This document shows positions 5,877 to 11,263 of a DNA stretch of 11,263 nucleotides, piece after piece. Under the pieces are notes generated by a model. The model had not been told where the DNA came from. It ran no database searches and saw only the letters and a list, made by a program, of their open reading frames with translations. Positions within the stretch are counted from its first letter, which is position 1. Each line of letters opens with the position of its first letter. The stretch is from an uncultured Planctomycetales bacterium (GTDB taxonomy: Bacteria; Planctomycetota; Planctomycetia; Pirellulales; Thermoguttaceae), in assembly GCA_937889015.1 (NCBI GenBank), contig CALARR010000192.1, positions 1 through 11,263 on the forward strand, written 5' to 3'. A program made the translations under genes and the position numbers.

Positions 5877-8800
5877 TCACTCCGCGGCCGAACGCTTTAG
5901 AGCCGGTCCGAAAGCCTGTTGGCAGCTCACTTTCGCCGGACCGCTCGACCTGGCTAGGGCGGTTCTATTGATCTCTGCATCGTTAAGGGCCCCGGCCGAC
6001 CAACGGGAGGCCGGGAAAACCGGGCTCCCGATGGTCGCCCTCGGTTCATACGATGTGCAGGACCCAATAGGATAAGTTCTGAGCCGGACGGCCTCCGAGA
6101 CGCGCAACGCGCGATCGAACAGACGCAGGCCCTGCAACGCACCGGGAGCCGCCGGCCCGGCCTTGATGACGGGGTTCCGGCCGCCGATTTCGTCCAGAGA
6201 GCGCGAGAACCGGCCCCAACCGCACTGGCCCTCTTCGCCGCCGTCGCACAAGCGGCCGTCGACCAGGACCAGGATCAGATTGGGACCTCCGTCGACGATC
6301 CACGTCACACGATGCGTGTGCCCGGGCTGCAGCAGGCCGGGGTCCGTGGTCCACGACTCCGGCGGATGGCGGCCGTCGCGCAGCTCGATCCGCAGCCGGC
6401 GCTGATCGGCCGTGACGATGCGCCAACCGCGACCCTCTTCGCTGGTCTGTTCGACCAGCACTTGTCCGGCCTCGGCGTCGGCCGCGCGCCAGGTCAGATC
6501 GACCGTGAACCCGCCGTGCAGCAGGCTGGGCAATCGCGGCGCCTTCGACGGATCGTTCTGCGCGAAGGTGGCCTGGGTGAAGGCCGCGGTGGGCAGGTCG
6601 GTCACCAGGTCCGATCGCGCGCCGTCTCGTTGCGCAACCTGGTTCCACAGGCCGTCCAACATGGTCGGATCGAGAGGGAAGATCCGCGCGTCCTGCTTGT
6701 CGGTGGTGGTCACCCAGAACCGGCCCTCCTGCTCGACGAAGTCGGGATAGCTCATGCCCAGGTTGCGCACCGGCAGGTCGAATCCGTACAGAAGCACTTC
6801 GGGCTGGGACCAGTGGATGTGGCCTTCGCGCTCCAGGCCGCCGGCGAGCCAGACCACGTCGCGCGGGGCGTAGAGGGCCGTCGGCCCCCGGTTCTTGGAG
6901 TTGTGGAACCAGAGCAGGTAGCGGCCGTCCGAGGTGCGGAATGGCCGGCAGCAGGCCAGGGGCTGCCGGATCGGGCGGCCACCTGGCTCGTAAGTGGCTA
7001 GGCCCTGTTCCGGCCAGGTTCGGCCACCGTCGCGGCTGTAGCCCTGGCAGGCGTAGCCCACTTGCGTGCGCCAGATGCAGCACAAATCGCCGTTGGCCAG
7101 CGGCGTGAGGATGTGCTCCTCCTGCATGCTGCTGGGCACGTCGTCGGCCCGGATGCCGTGCGCGTCGGGCATCGTCTCCCAGCGGATCTTGGCCGGATCG
7201 CGCTCGCTGGCGAGATTGTCGGAACGGAACACGAAGCCGCGGCCCTGGCTGCGGCCCGGCGGCACAAAACGGCTGTAGGACACCAACACGCGGTTGCCGA
7301 CCTGGATCGGCGCACAGACGCTCCAGCCGCCGGAACGGTCGTCGGGCACAAGCTTGCCGGCAGGCAGCGGATAGCGCTCGGTCGACCACGTGGCCCCGTG
7401 ATCGTCGGAGTACTTCAAATAGAAGCCGATCTTGGACCGCTTGGGGTGCGGCTCCTCGCGGAGGTTGTAGAAGACATACACCCGGCCGTAGGGCGTCGCG
7501 TACAACGTGGCCCAGGAGGGCTGACGCATTTCTTCCGGCGGCTCGATCGAATACTGCGGCTCGCTCCAGGTGCGGCCCTGATCGCGGCTCCGCGTGACGA
7601 CCAGCGTGCGGTCGGCGCCGCTCTCGGCGATGGCGCTGGTGGTGATGACGCACAGCCAGGAGCCGTCGCGACAGTGGACCACGTAGGGCTGGTCGTTGTA
7701 GCCGTTGCGGAAGATCAGCCGGCCGTTGTCGAAGTAGCGGGGGTCGGAGGATTCCGACCAGCGGTTCTCCAGGTAGCGCCGGACTTCGTCCGCCTCGACC
7801 GCCGAGAGCTTCCGGTCGTAGACCAGCAACTCGGCCAGCAGGCCCCGAAACGGCGCGCGTCCCTCGCCCCAACGCGGATCGATCGCCGGCAGCGTGCGCA
7901 CCACCTCGGCCGGCCCCTGCGGCGTATTCCGCACCGCGGCGTAGACGGCCGCGCCGGCCGGCGGCGTCCAGGAGCCGAAATCGAGGCACGCCGGGGACGG
8001 GAATTCGACCGCCGGGCGGCCTTCGATCGATCGCGGCCGGCATGCGGGGCGGCTGCCGGTTTCTTTCTGCACGGCGTGGCGCCCCTGGCCGCTCTGATCC
8101 TCCCAGCGATCGACCGGCTTGCCGGCCACGGGCGGTTGGAGCGAACAGGCGTCCAACCACAAGGCCAGCGCGCGTGCCGGCGGGGCCAGTTGGCGCGTCA
8201 AACGGTACTTGCCGGCCAGGTGTTCTTCCACGCGCAGCACCTCGCCCGGCGTCAAGCACCGGTCGTAGACCAGCACCTCGGCCACGCGACCGCGATAGAA
8301 GCGCGACGGCTTGCCCTTGGTCACATGGCCGCCCTGACCGAGCGTGTAACCCTGGCCGGGAAACCCGGGCGGGTCCTTGTCGGCCGTGAGACTTGCGACC
8401 GTGACTCCGTCGATGCGCAGGCGCATGCCGCCGGCGGCCGTAGCGGCGCGGCTGAACCCGTAGACGTGAAACGCCGGGTTTGGATCCACCAGGGGCGGCT
8501 CGATCAACTGGTGCGGCTTGCCCGGCGCGAAGTACAGGCAGGTGACGAACCGCGGTTCGAAATCGCCGTTGCGGAAGCCGAAGGCGTACTTGGTCGCCCC
8601 GTCACGAAAAGAGTCGTCGTCGCCGCCCAGCAGGGTGCGCCAGTGGCTTGCGCCCTTGGTCTGCGGGGCGTTTTCGGCCACGAGGAAGAGTGTGGTTTGG
8701 GCCCCGAGCTTCAGGCCCGGCAGGTGCAGGAAATCGTCCTGGCCGTCGAACTCCAGGGCCGGCTGGCCGGCCAGCGACACGACTGAAGCCACCCAGCGCG

Positions 8801-9035
8801 GCCGGTTGGCGGCCTTGTCCTGCAGGGCGTGCAGCGAGGCGTTTGGGGCGCGGTTGTTCCATGCGGCCACGGCCTGCGAGGCATCGCGTTCGACGGCTCG
8901 ATCGGCGCGCAGCCAAAGCGAGAGATCGCGCGTGGGAACTTCGGCCTCGGCCCAGGCAGTTCCGGCTATCGCGGCGAGGGCGATGAACGAGAGCCAGCAA
9001 GGCGGTGGCACTTGTCGCACGGGGTGTACGGTCAT
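5877..9035 (-). CDS. Exported multidomain sialidase-like (BNR/Asp-box) protein with LamG domains
   Basis: A 1052-residue exported protein. Signal peptide 1-29 (cleavage after AWA). LamG/concanavalin-like domain 1 at about 35-280; a second, shortened copy at about 287-427 (LALWLDAC matching LSLWLRAD of domain 1). Sialidase-type propeller at about 430-805 with three Asp-boxes: SRDQGRTW (483-490), SDDHGATW (543-550) and SRDGGRTW (667-674). A third LamG-like domain at about 820-985 ends in LRLFDRALRVSEAVRL. Residues 986-1052 look like translated intergenic DNA. Proteins of this plan bind glycans through the LamG jelly rolls; exo-sialidase activity is plausible, but I cannot identify the full catalytic Arg triad, so the substrate is open. 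The ATG at 9035 has GAG 6 nt upstream; ATG 9041, two codons earlier, is an equal alternative. It follows the sulfatase by 23-29 bp, suggesting an operon for breakdown of a sulfated glycan. Confidence 0.82.
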   Translation of the reverse strand: MTVHPVRQVPPPCWLSFIALAAIAGTAWAEAEVPTRDLSLWLRADRAVERDASQAVAAWNNRAPNASLHALQDKAANRPRWVASVVSLAGQPALEFDGQDDFLHLPGLKLGAQTTLFLVAENAPQTKGASHWRTLLGGDDDSFRDGATKYAFGFRNGDFEPRFVTCLYFAPGKPHQLIEPPLVDPNPAFHVYGFSRAATAAGGMRLRIDGVTVASLTADKDPPGFPGQGYTLGQGGHVTKGKPSRFYRGRVAEVLVYDRCLTPGEVLRVEEHLAGKYRLTRQLAPPARALALWLDACSLQPPVAGKPVDRWEDQSGQGRHAVQKETGSRPACRPRSIEGRPAVEFPSPACLDFGSWTPPAGAAVYAAVRNTPQGPAEVVRTLPAIDPRWGEGRAPFRGLLAELLVYDRKLSAVEADEVRRYLENRWSESSDPRYFDNGRLIFRNGYNDQPYVVHCRDGSWLCVITTSAIAESGADRTLVVTRSRDQGRTWSEPQYSIEPPEEMRQPSWATLYATPYGRVYVFYNLREEPHPKRSKIGFYLKYSDDHGATWSTERYPLPAGKLVPDDRSGGWSVCAPIQVGNRVLVSYSRFVPPGRSQGRGFVFRSDNLASERDPAKIRWETMPDAHGIRADDVPSSMQEEHILTPLANGDLCCIWRTQVGYACQGYSRDGGRTWPEQGLATYEPGGRPIRQPLACCRPFRTSDGRYLLWFHNSKNRGPTALYAPRDVVWLAGGLEREGHIHWSQPEVLLYGFDLPVRNLGMSYPDFVEQEGRFWVTTTDKQDARIFPLDPTMLDGLWNQVAQRDGARSDLVTDLPTAAFTQATFAQNDPSKAPRLPSLLHGGFTVDLTWRAADAEAGQVLVEQTSEEGRGWRIVTADQRRLRIELRDGRHPPESWTTDPGLLQPGHTHRVTWIVDGGPNLILVLVDGRLCDGGEEGQCGWGRFSRSLDEIGGRNPVIKAGPAAPGALQGLRLFDRALRVSEAVRLRTYPIGSCTSYEPRATIGSPVFPASRWSAGALNDAEINRTALARSSGPAKVSCQQAFGPALKRSAAE
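5900..5966. repeat. Dispersed repeat, copy B, inside the 3' end of the sialidase ORF
   Basis: Matches copy A at the left window edge (39 of 51 ungapped positions by eye, 5900-5950 against 19-69), with the match resuming at ggttct after a one-base gap. Internally cggtccg (5904-5910) pairs with cggaccg (5937-5943), and aaag with cttt (5911-5914, 5930-5933), giving an imperfect hairpin. It lies within the last 29 codons of the sialidase frame, just upstream of the NHL gene. Confidence 0.6.
6005..6029. repeat. Strong hairpin in the sialidase 3' tail
   Basis: gggaggccgg (6005-6014) and ccgggctccc (6020-6029) pair at 9 of 10 positions around a 5-nt loop (gaaaa). On the minus (coding) strand the loop reads ttttc, and no T tract follows. 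It lies about 50 bp downstream of the end of the last recognisable domain of the sialidase, in a segment that otherwise looks non-coding, so it may be a former 3' untranslated structure that the reading frame now crosses. Confidence 0.5.
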
Positions 9036-9064
9036 GGTCATCTCGCGGTTCGCGCCGGGTGGCT

Positions 9065-10540
9065 CTATGGGACTGGGAACGGGATCGGCTTCACGTCGTC
9101 CGACAGGATCTCGGCCACCAGCGGATCGTTCTGCTCGCGGCCGAAGCGGGCCAGGATCGCGCGGTGCTGGAGGATCACTTCGCGGTACTTGGGGTCTGCG
9201 GCCAGGTCGACCATCTCCAGCGGGTCGGCCTGCATGTCCACCAGCGATTCGCGCCGCTGGCCGCGGCTGTAAAGGCAATACTTGTAGCGTTCGCTGCGGA
9301 CCATCCGGCCCGCCATCTCGGGCTTGTGTCCGTCGATTTCGCCGGTCTGGGTCATGTGGTTCTCGACCACCACGCAGTCGCGCCAGTCCGCAACCGGTTC
9401 GCCGAGGGCCAGCGGCCGGAGGCTGCGCCCCGGCAGGTCTGCCGGCGGCTTGATCCGCGCGAAGTCCAGCATGGTGGGCAGCAGGTCGATGCCCGTGTTG
9501 ACCAGCTTGTCGGTCGTGGCACCGGCCGTGCGCCCTTGGCACGCGATGATCAGCGGGACGCGCGCGGATTCGTCGTAGAAGACCGTTTTCTGATTGAAGG
9601 CGTGGGCGCCGGCGCAGTCGCCGTGGTCGGAAGTGAAGATGACCCACGTGTTGCCGGCCAGGCCGGCGTTGTCGAGGGCCGCCAGGACCTTGCCGATCTC
9701 GGCGTCCACTTTCTCGATCAGGCGATAGTAGCCCCAGCGCAGGCGGCGCCAGTCGTCCGGCGTGTAATGCCCGACCGGGAACGGGCCCGAATCGACCTGG
9801 TACGCCCGGCGCATGAGGGTCATCCCGTCCGGTTCGTTGCGCGGCGGGGCGAAATTGGCCGGCAGCGGCGGCAACAGATCCGCGCGCGGCGGCGTGCCGA
9901 TCTCGCCGCAGTTGAGGACCTGGTTGCGCCCGGCCAGACGCCGCGACCACTCGCAGATGTTGTGCGGGTTCAGGAAGCTGGCCACCAGCAGGAATGGCCT
10001 GTCATGCGGCCGGGCGAGAAATTCCACAGCCCGGTCAGTCACGCCCACGTCGTGGTTCTCGCGTTTCTTCTCACCGAGGATCTCGAAGCCGTGGGCCGCC
10101 GTGTCCTTGAGGTTGTAGCAGAGGTGCCATTTGCCGCTGTAGCCCGTGTCGTAACCGGCCTGGCGGAAATAGGTGCCCAGGGAGACGAATTTCTGGGGAT
10201 CGAGCCCGCCCTTGGGGCCCTGATTCTGCGTCACGCCGGTCTGATGGGGATAGCGTCCGGTGAACACCGAGTTCCGGAACGGCATGCACAGCGGATTGGA
10301 ACTGTAGGCGCGCGTGAACAGGGCCCCGCCTTGGGCCAGGCGGTCCATGGTCGGCGTGTGGAGGAACTGCGTGCCCATGCGGCAGCTCATGGCGTCGGCG
10401 AACTGCTGGTCGGTGATGATGAGCAGCACGTTCGGCCGGCCAGCCGGCTCCTCGGCCATCGCCGCGATGGCCGGCAGAACCACCAGGAGCATCGCGGCCA
10501 GCCAGGCGACCATCGCAGTTTTCTTCGCGTCGTGATTCAT
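9065..10540 (-). CDS. Exported sulfatase (type I, formylglycine-dependent)
   Basis: A 491-residue member of the alkaline-phosphatase-like sulfatase family. Signal peptide 1-29 (KK, hydrophobic 10-27, AMA cleavage). The formylglycine motif is C85-M-P-F-R89 within NPLCMPFRNSVFTGRYPHQTG at 82-102, so Cys85 would be oxidised by a formylglycine-generating enzyme not present in this window. Metal and active-site residues follow family order: Asp44 in LLIITDQQ (with Gln where many sulfatases have a second Asp), Lys137 and His139 in GKWH, His193 in NPHN, and Asp305-His306 in TSDHGD. Length is typical. It hydrolyses a sulfate ester, probably on a polysaccharide; the exact subfamily cannot be named. 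The ATG at 10540 has GGGAG 5 nt upstream and places the signal peptide correctly; the frame stays open 69 codons further, but that part is leader and repeat. First gene of the operon, with a TATAAT promoter about 190 bp upstream. Confidence 0.93.
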   Translation of the reverse strand: MNHDAKKTAMVAWLAAMLLVVLPAIAAMAEEPAGRPNVLLIITDQQFADAMSCRMGTQFLHTPTMDRLAQGGALFTRAYSSNPLCMPFRNSVFTGRYPHQTGVTQNQGPKGGLDPQKFVSLGTYFRQAGYDTGYSGKWHLCYNLKDTAAHGFEILGEKKRENHDVGVTDRAVEFLARPHDRPFLLVASFLNPHNICEWSRRLAGRNQVLNCGEIGTPPRADLLPPLPANFAPPRNEPDGMTLMRRAYQVDSGPFPVGHYTPDDWRRLRWGYYRLIEKVDAEIGKVLAALDNAGLAGNTWVIFTSDHGDCAGAHAFNQKTVFYDESARVPLIIACQGRTAGATTDKLVNTGIDLLPTMLDFARIKPPADLPGRSLRPLALGEPVADWRDCVVVENHMTQTGEIDGHKPEMAGRMVRSERYKYCLYSRGQRRESLVDMQADPLEMVDLAADPKYREVILQHRAILARFGREQNDPLVAEILSDDVKPIPFPVP

Positions 10541-10560
10541 CGGATCTCCCGGTTCGGAAT

Positions 10561-10690
10561 TCAAAGACGGATGTGGCCGAAGGCATGCACGGGGCGGCGG
10601 GGGTCCGGCCATGCGGAGCGGAGCAAAGCCCCCGCCCGGCCCAAGATCCTGCGTTGGGCTTCTGAGGATGACCGCCGGGCGGATGATCGT
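10561..10690 (-). repeat. Repeat-like, structured 5' leader of the sulfatase operon
   Basis: Between the predicted transcription start (about 10720) and the sulfatase ATG lies a GC-rich leader. ccgcccggc (10632-10640) is exactly complementary to gccgggcgg (10674-10682), a 9-bp stem over 33 nt in which atcct (10646-10650) can also pair with aggat (10665-10669). The stretch translating in the upstream sulfatase frame as RSPTQDLGPGGGFAPLRM resembles spurious ORFs I recall recurring in planctomycete genome annotations, which suggests a dispersed intergenic repeat. That recollection has not been checked. No known riboswitch was recognised. Confidence 0.4.
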
Positions 10691-10726
10691 GGGGTCCTGT
10701 GATCCTCTTGCATCGCGCCGGTGTGC

Positions 10727-10755
10727 ATTATAAGGGCGCCGCAGCACGCCTGCAA
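10727..10755 (-). promoter_or_regulatory. Sigma-70-like promoter for the sulfatase-sialidase-NHL operon
   Basis: On the minus strand a perfect TATAAT (10732-10727) is preceded, with a 17-bp spacer, by TTGCAG (10755-10750), which shares TTG with the consensus -35. Transcription would start near 10720 and run towards the sulfatase, giving a leader of about 180 nt. The AT-rich -10 stands out in very GC-rich DNA and is the best promoter-like site in the window. Confidence 0.6.
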
Positions 10756-10769
10756 AACGGTAATCGCTC

Positions 10770-10859
10770 CTGGGGGCTGTCCCCCTTGCGCGCCTGGGTG
10801 AGAAGCAGGCAGGTACCGTTGCCAGGCCAAAACGGCCCGAAAAATGAGCCAGTCCCCGG
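10770..10859. repeat. Inverted pair of GGGGNCTGNC-type repeat units
   Basis: ctgggggctgtcccc (10770-10784) contains the palindrome ggggg-ctgt-ccccc (10772-10785). tgagccagtccccgg (10845-10859) read on the other strand is ccggggactggctca, which matches the first unit at about 10 of 14 positions, so two related units face each other across about 60 bp. A small hairpin, ggcc-aaaac-ggcc (10825-10837), lies between. It fills most of the gap between the sulfatase promoter and the beta-helix fragment, and resembles dispersed gggact-type intergenic repeats that I associate with planctomycetes from memory. Function unknown. Confidence 0.45.
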
Positions 10860-10891
10860 CCCGTGAACGGTTACGCGAAGCGGGCGTGCCC

Positions 10892-11218
10892 CTATTTCCC
10901 GCTCCCCACGTTGCTGTTGCCGCGAGTCACCTTCTCCAAGGCGAAGTCGGACTCGTTGCAGGCCTTCACCAAGTCAACCCCATTCCGGAGGCCTTGCACG
11001 GTCACGCGCCGGATCACCGCGTCTTGGACCTTCTGCAAGCGGATGGGGCTGTCTTCGGCGGCGGGTTCATTCACAATGCTCAGATCCTCGGCCAGCACAT
11101 GGTTCGTATGGGAGATGCGAAAGGGTTCGCTGCAATTCCTGGCGGTGAAGTTCCGTAGCGTCAGATGGGCATGCTTGATCCAGGCGTGGTTGGCGGTGCG
11201 GATGGCATCCAACGCCAA
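10892..11218 (-). CDS. C-terminal part of a parallel beta-helix protein, probably from a broken gene
   Basis: The last 108 codons of this frame have the rhythm of a right-handed parallel beta-helix (pectate-lyase or GH28-like fold): short beta-strand units about 20-25 residues apart, such as IKHAHLTLRNFTARNC, HVLAEDLSIVNEP, AVIRRVTVQGL and FALEKVTRGN. Family proteins usually exceed 250 residues, so this is only a fragment. The frame is closed upstream by TAG at 11225-11227; beyond it the same frame stays open to the window edge (at least 12 more codons). The only in-frame start in the 108 codons is a TTG at 11218 with a poorly spaced AGGA before it, so either a nonsense mutation split a longer gene or the piece is a remnant. 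It is less GC-rich than its neighbours. Its stop at 10892 lies beyond the repeats before the sulfatase promoter. Specific activity cannot be assigned. Confidence 0.4.
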   Translation of the reverse strand: MALDAIRTANHAWIKHAHLTLRNFTARNCSEPFRISHTNHVLAEDLSIVNEPAAEDSPIRLQKVQDAVIRRVTVQGLRNGVDLVKACNESDFALEKVTRGNSNVGSGK

Positions 11219-11263
11219 TAAATCCTAATGGTTCATGCTGCACGTTTGAATGCGGGAATCAGC

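Noticed and set aside
6046..8259. 737-codon minus-strand ORF overlapping the sialidase in another frame
   Set aside because: Arg/Ala/Pro-rich shadow without motifs; the overlapping frame has a signal peptide, three Asp-boxes and LamG domains.
9005..10702. 565-codon plus-strand ORF opposite the sulfatase
   Set aside because: Antisense shadow; the minus strand carries all sulfatase motifs.
10561..10830. 89-codon minus-strand ORF in the sulfatase leader
   Set aside because: It spans the promoter and repeat-like leader, has no domain, and its content matches what translated intergenic repeats look like.

Overview
The window looks like chromosomal DNA of a planctomycete, probably a Pirellulales-type lineage. 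It is GC-rich and contains a secreted formylglycine-dependent sulfatase, an exported sialidase-like protein with several LamG/concanavalin-like domains, an NHL-repeat propeller, long non-coding gaps and dispersed palindromic repeats. This assignment rests on gene content and style; there is no rRNA or other marker gene. No tRNA, rRNA, CRISPR array, transposase or phage gene was seen.

Left block (plus strand, 1-3181). The window opens inside a repeat with an approximately 80-bp period. Next come a 538-residue multi-pass membrane protein that resembles GT-C-type glycosyltransferases in layout, a CoA-pyrophosphatase-like Nudix hydrolase 23 bp later, and a HAD-superfamily phosphatase/mutase. An inverted repeat lies between the Nudix and HAD genes, and a second one follows the HAD gene.

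Middle block (3226-4629). A 96-residue two-helix membrane protein lies on the minus strand, convergent with the HAD gene. About 650 bp without a recognised gene follows, holding a terminator-like hairpin, a weak -10 box and a 51-codon candidate ORF with a strong ribosome binding site. This leads into a stand-alone CheY-like response regulator.

Right block (minus strand, 10755 down to 4727). A TATAAT promoter and an approximately 180-nt leader, part of which looks repetitive, precede three exported proteins in a probable operon: sulfatase, then (23-29 bp later, depending on the start used) a 1052-residue LamG-LamG-sialidase-LamG protein, then (37 bp later) an NHL propeller. They probably act outside the cytoplasm on a sulfated or sialic-acid-like glycan, though the substrate cannot be read from sequence. 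The reading frame of the sialidase continues about 67 codons past its last recognisable domain, through a strong hairpin and a dispersed repeat. The right edge carries another inverted-repeat element and the C-terminal piece of a parallel beta-helix protein whose frame is interrupted by a TAG codon.

Nothing here is clearly a new defence or mobile system. The most notable signals are a dispersed repeat family at three gene boundaries, the sialidase tail that has absorbed one of these repeats, the possible small gene before the response regulator, and the structured, repeat-like sulfatase leader.
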